Positions 36,543 to 46,535 of a stretch of DNA of 64,000 nt are shown here, in pieces. Location: positions 154,850 through 218,849 of the forward strand of contig NZ_JBGCUO010000002.1 in assembly GCF_041102775.1 (NCBI RefSeq), in the 5' to 3' direction. Under the pieces are notes generated by a model that ran no database searches, had not been told where the DNA came from, and was given only the letters and a program-made list of their open reading frames with translations. Made by a program: the position numbers and the translations under genes. Source of the stretch: Alcanivorax sp. REN37. GTDB taxonomy: Bacteria; Pseudomonadota; Gammaproteobacteria; Pseudomonadales; Alcanivoracaceae. Numbering within the stretch: position 1 is the first letter of the stretch; the number at the start of each line of letters is the position of its first letter.

Positions 36543-37625
36543 ATGTCCGCTTCTGCCGCCGCTGCCCCGGCGTCTTCTGCCCTGCGCCACGACTGGACGC
36601 GGGCGCAAATCCAAGCGTTGTTCGAGCTGCCGTTCAACGACCTGCTGTTCCAGGCCGCCAGTGTGCACCGCACCTGGTTCGATCCCAATGCGGTGCAAGT
36701 TTCGACGCTGCTGTCGATCAAGACCGGCGCCTGTCCGGAAGACTGCAAGTACTGCTCCCAATCCGGCCACCACAACACGGCGCTGGAGAAAGAAAAGCTG
36801 CTGGCGATCGAAAAGGTGCTGGAAGAAGCGCGCGCCGCCCGTGACAAGGGCGCGTCCCGTTTCTGCATGGGCGCCGCTTGGCGCAGCCCGCGTGAGAAGG
36901 ACATGCCCTATGTGCTGGAGATGGTGCGCCAGGTGAAAGCGCTGGGGCTGGAAACCTGCATGACGCTGGGCATGCTCAGCGGCGATCAGGCCAGCGCGCT
37001 GGCCGATGCCGGGCTCGACTACTACAACCACAACCTCGACACCTCGCCGGAATATTATGGCCAGATCATCAGCACCCGCAGCTACGATCAGCGCCTGGAC
37101 ACGCTGGCCCACGTGCGCGATGCCGGCATGAAAATCTGCGCCGGCGGCATCGTTGGCCTCGGTGAGCAGCGCGCCGACCGCATCGGGCTGCTGCAACAGC
37201 TGGCCAACCTGCCGCAGCACCCGGAATCGGTGCCGATCAACATGCTGGTGAAGATCGAGGGCACGCCGCTGGCGGACACTGAAGACCTCGACCCATTTGA
37301 ATTCGTGCGCACCATCGCGGTGGCGCGCATTCTGATGCCGGCGTCCTATGTGCGCCTGTCCGCCGGCCGCCAGGAAATGAACGACCAAACCCAGGCGCTG
37401 TGCTTCATGGCCGGAGCCAACTCGATCTTCTACGGCGATCGGTTGCTGACCACCGACAACCCGGAAGCGGACCACGATCAGCGACTGTTCGAACGTCTCG
37501 GCATTCACCCGCTCGATCCGCGTGCTGACAGCGAATCGGCGCGCCAGCAACCGGCGCCGGCGCCGCTGTTCTACGATGCGCTGGACAAGCGTCCCGCCAA
37601 AGCGGTGATGTCGCCTCGGGCCTAA
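36543..37625 (+). CDS. bioB: Biotin synthase
   Basis: BioB is the radical-SAM enzyme that inserts sulphur into dethiobiotin. The 360-residue protein has the radical-SAM cluster Cys64, Cys68 and Cys71 ([14 protein letters not shown]), [11 protein letters not shown], and [13 protein letters not shown]. It heads the operon bioBFHCD, which covers every biotin-ring step except BioA; the aminotransferase is not in this window. Confidence 0.98.
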   Translation: MSASAAAAPASSALRHDWTRAQIQALFELPFNDLLFQAASVHRTWFDPNAVQVSTLLSIKTGACPEDCKYCSQSGHHNTALEKEKLLAIEKVLEEARAARDKGASRFCMGAAWRSPREKDMPYVLEMVRQVKALGLETCMTLGMLSGDQASALADAGLDYYNHNLDTSPEYYGQIISTRSYDQRLDTLAHVRDAGMKICAGGIVGLGEQRADRIGLLQQLANLPQHPESVPINMLVKIEGTPLADTEDLDPFEFVRTIAVARILMPASYVRLSAGRQEMNDQTQALCFMAGANSIFYGDRLLTTDNPEADHDQRLFERLGIHPLDPRADSESARQQPAPAPLFYDALDKRPAKAVMSPRA

Positions 37626-37631
37626 GTCACG

Positions 37632-38822
37632 ATGGCTGACTTTTCGGAACTGCGCGCCGCCTTGGTGGCGCGCCAGCAGGCGCAGCGCTACCGCACCCGG
37701 CTGACGCAGGCGGCGCCCTGCGGCCGCTGGGCCGACGTGGACGGCGAGCGGCTGCTGAACTTCTCCTCCAACGACTACCTCGGCCTCGCCAGCGATGCGC
37801 GGGTGCGCACGGCCTTCCAGCGCGGCGTGGCCTGCCACGGTGTCGGCAGCGGTGCCTCGCACCTAGTGTGTGGCCACAGCAGCGTGCACCAAGCGCTAGA
37901 GGACGCGTTGGCGGATGCCGTGGGGCAGCCGCGCGCACTGCTGTTTTCGTCCGGCTATATGGCCAACTATGGCGTGCTTACCGCGCTGCTGCGCAGCGGC
38001 GATGCGGTGTTCCAGGATCGACTCAACCACGCCTCGCTGCTGGACGGCGGGCTGGCCAGCGGCGCCCGGTTTCGCCGTTACCCGCACAACGACGCCGCCA
38101 CGCTGGGCGAATGGCTGGCGACATCGTCGGCGCCGCGCCGGCTGGTGGTGACCGACGGCGTATTCAGCATGGATGGCGATGTGGCGCCGCTGGCTGCATT
38201 GGCGGCGGCGTCGGAACGCCACAATGCGTGGCTAATGGTGGATGACGCCCACGGTTTCGGTGTGCTCGGCAGCGACGGTGCTGGCAGTGTCGCTGCCGCC
38301 GGGGTGGCGCCGCAGCAGGTGGCCGTGCATATGGCCACACTCGGCAAAGCGCTGGGCGTTTATGGGGCGTTCGTGGCCGGTGACGAGGCGCTGATCGATT
38401 ACCTGATCCAGTTTAGTCGCCCTTATATCTACACCACTGCGCTGCCGCCGGCGCTGGCCAGTGCGGCGTTGACCGCGCTGACGTTGATGCAAACCGAGCC
38501 GTGGCGGCGTGATAAGCTGCGCGCCCTCGGTGCGGAGTTCCAGCGCGGACTGGCCGACCTCGGTTTGCCGCCAACCGGTTCCGACACCGCCATCCAGCCC
38601 ATTGTGCTGGGGGATGATCGGCGCACTTTGCAGGTGGCGCAGCGGCTACGAGCGGCCGGCCTGTTGGTCGGTGCGATTCGGCCGCCAACGGTGCCCGATG
38701 GCGCCGCGCGCCTGCGGGTGACACTGAGCGCCAGCCATGAGCTGGCCGACGTGCGGTTATTGCTGACCGCACTGGAGCGCGCACTGGCATCCCCCGGCCC
38801 CGCAGCGAGCGAGAGCCGATGA
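37632..38822 (+). CDS. bioF: 8-amino-7-oxononanoate synthase
   Basis: BioF condenses pimeloyl thioester with alanine using PLP. The 396-residue protein has NDYLGLASDARV, the glycine-rich GSGASHLVCGHSSVH, DDAHGFGVLG and the PLP Lys239 in HMATLGKALGVYG. It starts 6 nt after the bioB stop and overlaps bioH by 4 nt. Confidence 0.97.
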   Translation: MADFSELRAALVARQQAQRYRTRLTQAAPCGRWADVDGERLLNFSSNDYLGLASDARVRTAFQRGVACHGVGSGASHLVCGHSSVHQALEDALADAVGQPRALLFSSGYMANYGVLTALLRSGDAVFQDRLNHASLLDGGLASGARFRRYPHNDAATLGEWLATSSAPRRLVVTDGVFSMDGDVAPLAALAAASERHNAWLMVDDAHGFGVLGSDGAGSVAAAGVAPQQVAVHMATLGKALGVYGAFVAGDEALIDYLIQFSRPYIYTTALPPALASAALTALTLMQTEPWRRDKLRALGAEFQRGLADLGLPPTGSDTAIQPIVLGDDRRTLQVAQRLRAAGLLVGAIRPPTVPDGAARLRVTLSASHELADVRLLLTALERALASPGPAASESR

Positions 38823-39625
38823 CACTGCAGCCATTCCACAACATCTACCGCAGCACCGGCGGCGCCCCCGGCGGCGACTTGGTGCTGCTGCACGGCTGGG
38901 GCCTGCATTCGATCGTCTGGGACGAGGTGATGCCGGCGCTGCTGGAGCACTTCCAAGTCACCGTGATCGACCTGCCCGGCATGGGACAAAGCCCGCTGCC
39001 GTCCGCACCTTACACGCTGGAATTGCTGGTCGAGCAGGTCAGCGCTGTGATGCCGGCGCAGGCCCATGTGCTGGGCTGGTCGCTGGGCGGCCTGCTGGCG
39101 CTGGCGTTGGCGCAGCAGCGGCCGCAGCAGGTGCGCTCGGTACTGACGGTGGGTACTTCAGCGCGCTTCACCGCCGCCGAGCACTGGCCGCACGCCATGG
39201 CGCCGGCGTTGCTGGAGCGCTTTGGCGCGCTGCTGGCGGAGGATGAAAATGGCACTCTGATCCGCTTCCTGGCGCTCAACTGCAAAGGCAGTCCGACGGT
39301 GCAGGACGATGTGCGCAAGCTGAAAGACATTCTCTACTTCTGTGGACTGCCGGCCGGGCGGGCACTGCGCGGCGGGCTGGAAATTCTCGCTGGCACCGAC
39401 CTGCGCGCTGTTGTGCCGGCAGTGTCGCAGCCGCTGGGCATGTTGTTTGGCGAGCACGATCATCTGGTGCCGGCCAGCGCTCTGGCGGCGCACCAGACGC
39501 TGCGGCCGGATGGCTTCCATGCGCTGTTGGCTGATACCGCCCACGTTCCATTCCTATCCCACCCGACGCTGTTCATGGATGCGGTGTGGGACTTCTATCG
39601 CCACGCCGGGGTACGGCTCGACTGA
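38819..39625 (+). CDS. bioH: Pimeloyl-[ACP] methyl ester esterase
   Basis: BioH removes the methyl group from pimeloyl-ACP methyl ester, ending the BioC-started pimelate chain. The 268-residue alpha/beta hydrolase has the oxyanion HGWG segment, nucleophile Ser88 in VLGWSLGGLLAL, the Asp in FGEHDHLVP and the His in TAHVPFLSHP. It sits between bioF and bioC, which settles BioH against other hydrolases. Confidence 0.95.
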   Translation: MTLQPFHNIYRSTGGAPGGDLVLLHGWGLHSIVWDEVMPALLEHFQVTVIDLPGMGQSPLPSAPYTLELLVEQVSAVMPAQAHVLGWSLGGLLALALAQQRPQQVRSVLTVGTSARFTAAEHWPHAMAPALLERFGALLAEDENGTLIRFLALNCKGSPTVQDDVRKLKDILYFCGLPAGRALRGGLEILAGTDLRAVVPAVSQPLGMLFGEHDHLVPASALAAHQTLRPDGFHALLADTAHVPFLSHPTLFMDAVWDFYRHAGVRLD

Positions 39626-39676
39626 GCCTGCTGGCGGTATGGCGCCGCCCCTGCGTTTGTAGTTCGGGAGAGCCTC

Positions 39677-40453
39677 ATGACCGCCGCCCGCATTGCGGCC
39701 CATTTCGGCCGCGCTGCTGCCGATTACGATCACCACGCCCAGGTTCAGCTGGCGGCAGCGCGTACTTTGCTGTCGCTGCTGCCGGAGCAGGCCGCCGGCA
39801 TCGGCGTCGATCTGGGCGCCGCCACTGGACCCGTGGCAGAGCGGTTGCAGCGGCAGTGCCCGCGCCTGCGCTGGCTGGCGCTGGATCTGTCGTTGCCGAT
39901 GCTGGAGGAAGGCCGCCAACGCGGCCGTTTCGACGCCGCCTTCACGCCGCTGTGCGCTGATGCTCGCGCGCTGCCACTGGCGGCCGGCTCGGTGCAGCTG
40001 CTGTACTCGTCTTTCGCGTTGCAATGGTGCCCGCAGCTGCCGGCGTTGCTGGCGGAGTTGCGCCGGGTGCTGGCGCCGGACGGCTTGTTGGCGCTGTGCG
40101 TGCCGGTGGCGGGCAGCCTCGCGGAACTGCAGCAGGCGTGGGCCGCGGTGGATGACGATGTGCATGTGAACCCGCTGCCGAGCCGGGACGATTGGGCCGC
40201 GGCGGCTGCCGCCGGCGGCTGGGCGCCGGAACATTGGCATCAGGCGCAGGTGCGCGAGTTCTATCCGTCGGTAGCCGCGGTGGGCCAGCGCCAGCGCGCC
40301 ACCGGCGCCCACTATGTGCCCGGTCGTGCCCGCGCCGGGCTGCTGCCGCCGTCGCGCTATCGCGCCATGGTAGCGGCCTACGAACAACAGCGTCAGCCAC
40401 AAGGGCTGCCGCTGACCTGGGAACTGCTCTACACGGTACTGACACCATGCTGA
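39677..40453 (+). CDS. bioC: Malonyl-[ACP] O-methyltransferase
   Basis: BioC methylates malonyl-ACP with SAM to disguise it as a fatty-acid primer for pimelate synthesis. The 258-residue protein has AAHFGRAAADYDHHAQVQ, typical of BioC, and a SAM motif GVDLGAATGPVAERL (43-57). A GGGAG ribosome site precedes the ATG. It overlaps bioD by 7 nt. Confidence 0.94.
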   Translation: MTAARIAAHFGRAAADYDHHAQVQLAAARTLLSLLPEQAAGIGVDLGAATGPVAERLQRQCPRLRWLALDLSLPMLEEGRQRGRFDAAFTPLCADARALPLAAGSVQLLYSSFALQWCPQLPALLAELRRVLAPDGLLALCVPVAGSLAELQQAWAAVDDDVHVNPLPSRDDWAAAAAAGGWAPEHWHQAQVREFYPSVAAVGQRQRATGAHYVPGRARAGLLPPSRYRAMVAAYEQQRQPQGLPLTWELLYTVLTPC

Positions 40454-41094
40454 CTGCTCGCCCGCTGCCGCTGCACGGCCGTTTTTTTGTCACCGGCACC
40501 GACACCGAGGTCGGCAAGACCTGGGTCTGCAGCCAGTGGTTGCAGCGCGCCCGCGCCGCCGGCCAACCGGCGCGTGGCTTCAAGCCGGTGGCGGCCGGTG
40601 CTGATGTGGAGGTGGCGCCGGGCCAATGGCGCAACAGTGATGCGCTGGCGCTGCAACAGGCGGCCGGCAATGTGCTCGCTTACGACAGCGTCAATCCGGT
40701 GCTGTTGCCGGCGCCGCTGTCGCCCCACCTCGCCGCGGCCGCGATCGGCCGCACTGTGACGGTGGCGCAATTACAGCAGCACTTGGCGGGCCACTTAGCG
40801 GTCACCGAGGGGCTGACGCTGGTGGAGGGGGCCGGTGGCTGGCGGGTGCCGCTCAACGACAGCGAGACACTGGCCGATCTCGCGCGGGTGTTGGCGCTGC
40901 CGGTGGTGTTGGTGGTGCGGTTGCAGTTGGGCTGCATCAACCATGCGCTGCTCACCGCCGAGGCGATCGCGGCCGATGGGTTAATACTGGCCGGTTGGGT
41001 GGCGAACCAAATGCCGGGCACCGCCATGGCGGCGTCGGCGGACAACATCGCCACGCTGCGCGCGCGGCTACCGGCGCCGCAGTGGCATTGGTGA
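40447..41094 (+). CDS. bioD: Dethiobiotin synthetase
   Basis: BioD closes the ureido ring of dethiobiotin using ATP and CO2. The 215-residue protein has Walker A VTGTDTEVGKTWV (15-27), RGFKPVAAGA, and VEGAGGWRVPLN. The start at 40447 overlaps the end of bioC; the frame is open further upstream but carries no BioD sequence. It is the last gene of the biotin operon. Confidence 0.96.
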   Translation: MLTARPLPLHGRFFVTGTDTEVGKTWVCSQWLQRARAAGQPARGFKPVAAGADVEVAPGQWRNSDALALQQAAGNVLAYDSVNPVLLPAPLSPHLAAAAIGRTVTVAQLQQHLAGHLAVTEGLTLVEGAGGWRVPLNDSETLADLARVLALPVVLVVRLQLGCINHALLTAEAIAADGLILAGWVANQMPGTAMAASADNIATLRARLPAPQWHW

Positions 41095-41104
41095 AGAGAG
41101 CTTA

Positions 41105-41135
41105 GTGGGCGAGCGCTCGGTTAGCGCCCGCCCAC
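41105..41135. terminator. Hairpin between convergent bioD and the PhaC-like gene
   Basis: Stem of 13 bp with one mismatch (41105-41117 with 41123-41135), 5-nt loop, no T-tract. It fits a shared 3' end for the two convergent genes. Confidence 0.5.
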
Positions 41136-41140
41136 CCGTG

Positions 41141-42289
41141 TCAGACCACCTGATTGCTGGCTGGAACGACTTGTTCCGGCAACTGGCTGTGGGCCGCCAG
41201 CCAATCGGCCACCGCCGGCCAGATCTGCTGCGGTGCACTGCTGCCGCCGAGAATCCCCATGTGCCCGCCGGGCACCTCCAGCACTTCGACATCGTCACTG
41301 CCGACTCGATCGCGGATCGGCAGCGTGCAGTCACGGGTGATGATCACATCGTCCCGACCGATCACCAGCAGTAGCGGCGTCCGCACCTTGCTGAGCCGCT
41401 CCGGTTCGCCGCGTACCGGCATGCGGCCGGCCGCCATCACGTTGTCGGTCCATAGGTAGCGCACCACGTCCTGCATGATGCCGCCGGGGTAGGCCACCAT
41501 GTCGTCCAGAAACGCTGCGTTGGTGGCGTGGGTGCTGACAAACTCCCGGTCGCTGAGGTTGCGCAGCAGCTCCAGGTAGCTCTGCGCGGTGGCCACCGGC
41601 GCGGTGAGTTTGAATGCCAGCGCATTGGCCCAGCCCGGTGAGCGCAGCAGCCGGCGTGGGGCGCGGTGGATGTGCCAGCCGGTGCGCTGCTGCAACCAGC
41701 GCAGGGTGCGGCTGAGGCGCTGATAGTGCTGCCCCAGCGGGCCGTTGGCGTGGTAATCGCACGGCGCACCAAGCAGTGCCAGTCCCCGCAAGTCCGGGTC
41801 GCCGCTGAGGGCAGCGTAAGCGAGCGAGAACATGGCGCCGAAGCTCCAGCCGTGCAGCGACAGCTGTTGCTGGCCGCTGTGGGCGCGCACCGCGGCCAGC
41901 ATCTCTGGCATCAGCTCAGACAGATAGGTATCGAAGTGCCAATGGTTCTCGGCGCTGCCGGGACGGCCCCAGTCGATCAGGTACAGCTCGAAGCCGCGGG
42001 CGCGCAAGTAGCGTACCAGACTGCGGTGCGGGAACAGGTCGTACAGGCGCATGTTCACGGCCAGCGGCGCCACCAACACCAGCGGGACTGGCAGCGGCTG
42101 TTCGGCCACCGCCACCTGAATACCGTCGACATCGATGTGGCGCTCGGCCAGCGGCGGGTAATAGCGCAGGGTGACGCATTGGTGTTGGTGGATGACCTGC
42201 CACGGCGTGCGTTCGGCCTGGATCAGGTCCGGGTCGCGGCGCCACCAGGCGCGGCCGTTGTCCCAAGCGTGTCGAAGTGAAGCGGTCAT
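41141..42289 (-). CDS. PHA-synthase-like alpha/beta hydrolase with Ser nucleophile
   Basis: A 382-residue alpha/beta hydrolase with the overall layout of class III poly(3-hydroxyalkanoate) synthase PhaC: PLVLVAPLAVNMRLYDLFP, GFELYLIDWGRPG, the nucleophile elbow LHGWSFGAMF, GRDDVIITRDC and PGGHMGILGG. The probable triad is Ser149, Asp313 or Asp314 and His343. True PhaC enzymes use Cys in the elbow; here it is Ser, so polymerase activity is doubtful and esterase, lipase or depolymerase activity is possible. No phaE, phasin or depolymerase gene is adjacent. It is convergent with bioD. Confidence 0.82.
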   Translation of the reverse strand: MTASLRHAWDNGRAWWRRDPDLIQAERTPWQVIHQHQCVTLRYYPPLAERHIDVDGIQVAVAEQPLPVPLVLVAPLAVNMRLYDLFPHRSLVRYLRARGFELYLIDWGRPGSAENHWHFDTYLSELMPEMLAAVRAHSGQQQLSLHGWSFGAMFSLAYAALSGDPDLRGLALLGAPCDYHANGPLGQHYQRLSRTLRWLQQRTGWHIHRAPRRLLRSPGWANALAFKLTAPVATAQSYLELLRNLSDREFVSTHATNAAFLDDMVAYPGGIMQDVVRYLWTDNVMAAGRMPVRGEPERLSKVRTPLLLVIGRDDVIITRDCTLPIRDRVGSDDVEVLEVPGGHMGILGGSSAPQQIWPAVADWLAAHSQLPEQVVPASNQVV

Positions 42290-42542
42290 GCTGCGGTCCC
42301 CCGAATGAGCAAGCTCGGCAGTGTAGGGTGGCTCTCGGGTGCGACCCTTGGCAGCGGCGACGCCCGTGCGCGCCGGCGTGCCGATGGCAAACCGCCTAAC
42401 GGCGATGTGGCGGAACCGCGATGGCAGTCGGCTAGGTATGTGGGCGGGGCCGCTGCAATGTCACGCAGCAAAGTAGGGTGCGGTGCGGCGGCACCTGGAT
42501 GGGGCTTCGGGCAGGGAGGGATCAAGTGCTGCGCGGCGGCGT
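42290..42542. other. Intergenic region between two minus-strand genes
   Basis: About 250 GC-rich bases. The motif gtagggtg appears twice (about 42322 and 42473). A plus-strand frame at 42305-42604 runs through it but ends inside the next gene's 3' end and encodes low-complexity Gly/Ala/Arg sequence. No gene or regulatory site is supported. Confidence 0.45.
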
Positions 42543-43007
42543 TCAGTAAATGCCGGCGTCGAGTCCGGCGGCCAGCGTCAGGCCAAGTTCTTCACATTGA
42601 CTGAGGAATTGGTCGTCCCAGTCGCCGCGGCACAGCAGCGGGGGCTGCACCAATTTCCAGCGTAGCCCGGTAAGGATGCTGTCCAGCGCCCGGCGGGTGC
42701 CGGTGCCGTCATGGCCGGCGCGGATGTAGAGCGCGCAGGGCAGCCCTTGGGTGCGTTCCAGCAGCGGGTAATAGCTGCGGTCAAAGAAGTCTTTCAGGGC
42801 GCCGCTCATGTAACCGAGGTTCTCGGGGGTGCCGAGCAAAATGCCGTCGGCGGCGAGCACGTCGTCAGGGCCGGCCTCCAGCGGGGACAGCGTGCGCACC
42901 TGCACGCTGCCTGCCAGATCCGGGTGGGCCGCGCCGCGCGCGGCGGCGTCACGCAACCGCCGGGTGTTGTCCGACGGCGCGTGGGCGACCACCAGCAGGG
43001 TCTTCAT
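42543..43007 (-). CDS. Flavodoxin-like NAD(P)H-dependent FMN reductase
   Basis: A 154-residue flavodoxin-fold protein. The N-terminus [18 protein letters not shown] gives a phosphate-binding loop, and [20 protein letters not shown] is the typical flavin-binding stretch of the WrbA/FMN-reductase group. It begins 3 nt after the gpx stop and is probably the last gene of copA-cueR-gpx, which would place it under copper control. The substrate is unknown. Confidence 0.84.
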   Translation of the reverse strand: MKTLLVVAHAPSDNTRRLRDAAARGAAHPDLAGSVQVRTLSPLEAGPDDVLAADGILLGTPENLGYMSGALKDFFDRSYYPLLERTQGLPCALYIRAGHDGTGTRRALDSILTGLRWKLVQPPLLCRGDWDDQFLSQCEELGLTLAAGLDAGIY

Positions 43008-43010
43008 GGC

Positions 43011-43553
43011 TCAGTGGGCGAGCGCACCGTCGATGGCAGCGCGCAGCGCGGCATCGTCGGCAGCGATGTTGGGACCGAAGCGGGCCACCACATCCCCCTG
43101 CTTGCCGATCAGGAATTTCTCGAAGTTCCACAGCACGTTGGGGGCCGGCAGGGTGGCAATGCCCATGCCTTCCAAGCGCTCGCGGAACGGTGCCGAACCC
43201 TGTGCCTCCGGCAGTGCCGCGGTCAGTGCCTGGTACAGCGGGTGCTGGTCGTCCCCGGCCACTGAGAGCTTGCTGAACAGCGGGAAGCTGACGTCGTACT
43301 GGGTTTGGCAGAACGTCTGGATCTCGGCATCGGTGCCGGGTTCCTGTTCCTTGAAGTTGTTGGCCGGGAAGCCCAGCACCACCAAGCCTTGGTCTTTCTT
43401 TTCCCGGTACAGCGCTTCGAGGCCTTCGTATTGCGGGGTCAGGCCGCATTTGGAGGCGACGTTGACGATCAGCAGCACCTTGCCGGCGTATTCATTCAAG
43501 CGGGTGTCGCGGCCGTCGATGGTGACCAGCGGGATGTCATACAGAGAAGCCAT
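43011..43553 (-). CDS. Glutathione peroxidase family protein (thiol peroxidase)
   Basis: A 180-residue thiol-dependent peroxidase of the BtuE type. The peroxidatic residue is Cys36 in NVASKCGLTPQY (Cys, not selenocysteine), with GFPANNFKEQEPG and APNVLWNFEKFLIG carrying the Gln and Trp/Asn residues of the active site. It lies 31 nt downstream of cueR and 3 nt upstream of the flavin reductase, all on one strand. The context suggests protection against peroxide formed under copper stress. Confidence 0.93.
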   Translation of the reverse strand: MASLYDIPLVTIDGRDTRLNEYAGKVLLIVNVASKCGLTPQYEGLEALYREKKDQGLVVLGFPANNFKEQEPGTDAEIQTFCQTQYDVSFPLFSKLSVAGDDQHPLYQALTAALPEAQGSAPFRERLEGMGIATLPAPNVLWNFEKFLIGKQGDVVARFGPNIAADDAALRAAIDGALAH

Positions 43554-43584
43554 TGCAACCTACTCCTAGCAATGAAGGGGGCGG

Positions 43585-44013
43585 TCATGGTGACAGCTTT
43601 TCGTTGCGGTCGCGAGGCGCCGCAGCGGGCGTCTCCAGCGCGTTCAGGATCGGGCAGCTGGGCGCGTCATTGCCGCTGCAGGCGCGCACCAGCAGGTCCA
43701 GCTCGCCGGCCATTTCTTGCAGCTGGCGGATACGTTCGTTCAGTGCCGACAGGTGATCGGCGGCGATGCGACGCACATCGGCACTGGCCCGGTGACGGTC
43801 GCGCCACAGCGTCAGCAGTGCCCCGGTTTCCTCCAGCGAGAACCCCAGCGTGCGGCAGCGGCGGATGAAACGCAGCTGCTGCACGTCTTGCTCGGTGTAG
43901 TGGCGGTAGCCGGCGCTGCTGCGGGCGGCCGGCGGGATCAGCCCAGCTTGCTCGTAGTAGCGGATCATCTTCGCCGACAGCCCGGCGGCGGCCGCTGCCG
44001 CGCCGATGTTCAC
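43585..44013 (-). CDS. cueR: CueR, copper-responsive MerR-family regulator
   Basis: CueR senses Cu(I) and activates copper export genes by twisting a promoter with a 19-bp spacer. The 142-residue protein has the N-terminal MerR helix-turn-helix ([24 protein letters not shown]), a dimerisation helix, and the metal loop with Cys112 and Cys120 spaced by seven residues, exactly as in E. coli CueR. Its start overlaps the copA stop by 4 nt, so it is transcribed from the promoter it controls. Confidence 0.95.
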   Translation of the reverse strand: MNIGAAAAAAGLSAKMIRYYEQAGLIPPAARSSAGYRHYTEQDVQQLRFIRRCRTLGFSLEETGALLTLWRDRHRASADVRRIAADHLSALNERIRQLQEMAGELDLLVRACSGNDAPSCPILNALETPAAAPRDRNEKLSP

Positions 44014-46457
44014 AGCACAGGCTCCAGCCGCCGCAGCCGCAGCGCGTTGGTGAGTACAAACACGCTCGACAATGCCATAGCACCGGCGGCGAACATCGGT
44101 GACAACAGCGTGCCGGTGAGCGGGTACAGCGCCCCGGCCGCCACCGGAATCAACGCAATGTTGTAGGCGAACGCCCAGAACAGGTTCTGGCTGATGTTGC
44201 GCAGCGTGGCGCGGGACAGCGCGATGGCGCGGGTGACGCCGGACAATTGCTCTGACAGCAGCACCGCATCAGCACTTTCGATGGCAATGTCGGTGCCGCT
44301 GCCGATCGCCAGGCCCACATCCGCCTCGGCCAAGGCCGGGGCATCGTTGATGCCATCGCCGACGAAGATCACCGGACCGTGCTCGGCGCGCAGCTGTTGG
44401 ATCAGGTCGCGCTTGCCCTCCGGCAGCACGCCGGCGTGCACCTGGTCGATGCCAAGTTGGCGCGCAATGGCCGCAGCGGTGGTCGGGTTGTCGCCGGAAA
44501 TCATCACTGTGGTCAGTCCCGCACGGTGCAGCGCGGCGATGGTGTCGGCGGCATCGGGCTTAGCGGTGTCGGCCACTGCCACCACGCCGGCGGCGCGGCC
44601 GTCTACCGCGATATAGAGCGGCGACTTGCCGTCGTTGGCCCAGCGTTCACCGGTGTCAGCCAAGCTGCCCAACTCGATGCCGTCGGCGGCCATCAAGCGT
44701 GGGTTGCCCAGTGTCAGCCGGCGGCCGTCCACGGTGGCGCGGATGCCGTGGCCGCTGAGGGCTTCAAAGTCGGTGGCCGCTGCCAGCGTCAACCCGCGCG
44801 CCTGGGCCGCATCGGCGAGCGCTTTCGCCACCGGATGCTCGGACCCCTGCTCGGCGCTGGCGGCCCAGCCCAGCAGCGTGTCGGCGTCAATATCGCCTAG
44901 CGGTTGCAGGTCGGTGAGTACCGGGTGCCCTTGGGTCAGGGTGCCGGTTTTGTCGAACGCCACCACTTTGGCGTCGCGCAGCGTTTGCAAGGCGTCGCCC
45001 CGGCGCAGCAGCACGCCCATGCGGGCCGCGCGGCCGGTGGCCACCATCACCGATACCGGCGTCGCCAGACCCATGGCGCAGGGGCAGGCAATGATCAGCA
45101 CCGCCACCGCATTCACCAGCGCGTAGCCGAGGCTCGGGGTGGGACCCAGCCACAGCCACAGGCCGAAGGTGAGCAGTGCCACCGCCAGCACTGCCGGTAC
45201 GAAGTACAGCGTGACCCGGTCTACCAGCGCCTGCACTGGCAGCCGCGCACCTTGGGCGTCTTCCACCATGTCGATGATGCGTCCGAGCGCGGTGTCCGCG
45301 CCGACGTGGGTGGCGCGGTAGATCAGCGTGCCGGTCTGGTTGAGGGTGCCGGCGGCGACCTGGTCGCCGGTCTGTTTCGACACCGGCATCGGCTCGCCAG
45401 TGAGCATCGCTTCGTCCACCGTGGAGGCGCCGTCTTCCACCGTGCCATCCACTGCCAGTTTCTCGCCCGGACGCACTTGCAGCAGGTCGCCGACTTGCAC
45501 CGCGTCCAGCGCCAATTCCTGCCACTGGCCATCGCGCTGAACGCGGGCGGTGGCCGGCTGCAGGTTGACCAAGGCGCGAATGGCGTCGCCGGTGCGGCCA
45601 CGCGCCAGCGCTTCCAGCCAGCGGCCACAGAGCACCAGCGTCACGATCACGGCGGCGGCTTCGAAGTAAACGTTGTCGGTGCCGTGCGGCAGCCAGTGCG
45701 GCATGAAGGTGGTCACGCTGGAGTACAGCCAGGCGGCGCCGGCGCCCAGTGCCACAAGAGAGTTCATGTCCGGAGCGCGGTGCCACAGGCGTGGCAGGCC
45801 GTCGACAAAGAAGCGGCGGCCAGGGCCGACCAGCACCAGCGTGGTCAGCACAAACTGCGCCAAGTGGTAGCCGCCGAGGCCAATCTGCATGTTGATCCAG
45901 ATGCCGATCGGCGGAAACACATGGCTGCCCATCTCGGTGATGAACACCGGCAGCGTCAGCAGTGCGGCAATCAGGGTGTCGCGGCCAAGTCGGCGGCGTT
46001 CGGCGCGCTGTTCGGCATCGCGGTCGTGTTTGGCGCGCGGGGTGGCCAATTCGACCCCGTACCCGAGCGGCGCCAGCAGCGCTGCCAGGGCGTCCACACG
46101 GGTACCGGGGAGGACGGTCACACGGGCCTGGTGGGTAGCGATGTTCACATCTGCCGCCAGCACGCCGGGAGCCTGTTCTAACTTGTGCTGCACTTTGGCG
46201 GCACAGCCGGCGCAGGTCATGCCGCTGATCGCCAGCAGCAGGGTTTCTTGGCGGGCGGGGAAGCCGGCCTGCTGTAGTGCCTGCACCAGGTCGGTCAACG
46301 CTGTGCTGGGGTCGTGCTGCACCCGGGCCTGCTCGGTGGCGAGGTTCACTTCCACTTGTTCGACGCCGGCCACGCCGCGCAGTGCGCGTTCCACATGGCC
46401 AACGCAGGACGCGCAGCGCATGCCTTCAATATCGAGACGGGTTTCAACGGACATCAC
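44010..46457 (-). CDS. copA: CopA, P1B-type Cu(I)-exporting ATPase
   Basis: CopA pumps Cu(I) from the cytoplasm to the periplasm. The 815-residue protein has two N-terminal heavy-metal domains (GMRCASC, Cys15/18; GMTCAGC, Cys82/85), eight expected membrane helices, the transport motif [10 protein letters not shown], the phosphorylation site DKTGTLTQG, and the nucleotide-binding [10 protein letters not shown]. The start is MMS, the second Met being equally possible. It is the first gene of copA-cueR-gpx-flavin reductase and lies 39 nt downstream of the CueR operator. Confidence 0.97.
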   Translation of the reverse strand: MMSVETRLDIEGMRCASCVGHVERALRGVAGVEQVEVNLATEQARVQHDPSTALTDLVQALQQAGFPARQETLLLAISGMTCAGCAAKVQHKLEQAPGVLAADVNIATHQARVTVLPGTRVDALAALLAPLGYGVELATPRAKHDRDAEQRAERRRLGRDTLIAALLTLPVFITEMGSHVFPPIGIWINMQIGLGGYHLAQFVLTTLVLVGPGRRFFVDGLPRLWHRAPDMNSLVALGAGAAWLYSSVTTFMPHWLPHGTDNVYFEAAAVIVTLVLCGRWLEALARGRTGDAIRALVNLQPATARVQRDGQWQELALDAVQVGDLLQVRPGEKLAVDGTVEDGASTVDEAMLTGEPMPVSKQTGDQVAAGTLNQTGTLIYRATHVGADTALGRIIDMVEDAQGARLPVQALVDRVTLYFVPAVLAVALLTFGLWLWLGPTPSLGYALVNAVAVLIIACPCAMGLATPVSVMVATGRAARMGVLLRRGDALQTLRDAKVVAFDKTGTLTQGHPVLTDLQPLGDIDADTLLGWAASAEQGSEHPVAKALADAAQARGLTLAAATDFEALSGHGIRATVDGRRLTLGNPRLMAADGIELGSLADTGERWANDGKSPLYIAVDGRAAGVVAVADTAKPDAADTIAALHRAGLTTVMISGDNPTTAAAIARQLGIDQVHAGVLPEGKRDLIQQLRAEHGPVIFVGDGINDAPALAEADVGLAIGSGTDIAIESADAVLLSEQLSGVTRAIALSRATLRNISQNLFWAFAYNIALIPVAAGALYPLTGTLLSPMFAAGAMALSSVFVLTNALRLRRLEPVL

Positions 46458-46490
46458 TTAGGGCTCCTGCTGTCAACGCATGCCGGCGAT

Positions 46491-46519
46491 GATTAACCTT
46501 CCCCTAAGGGCAAGGTCAA
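46491..46519 (-). promoter_or_regulatory. CueR operator and copA promoter
   Basis: On the minus strand a -35 TTGACC (complement of 46514-46519) overlaps the dyad ACCTT-N11-AAGGT (46496-46516), whose inner bases are also paired (CCC/GGG). The -10 is TAATCA or AATCAT, giving a long 18-19 bp spacer, as in known CueR promoters. Confidence 0.9.
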
Positions 46520-46535
46520 GTGCTGCACTGTGGGG

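Noticed and set aside
41141-42289. A polyhydroxyalkanoate synthase (phaC)
   Set aside because: The overall motifs fit, but Ser replaces the catalytic Cys, so a synthase name would overstate it.
42305-42604. A 99-residue plus-strand gene between the PhaC-like gene and the flavin reductase
   Set aside because: Low-complexity Gly/Ala/Arg sequence, no ribosome site, and it runs into the next gene's 3' end.
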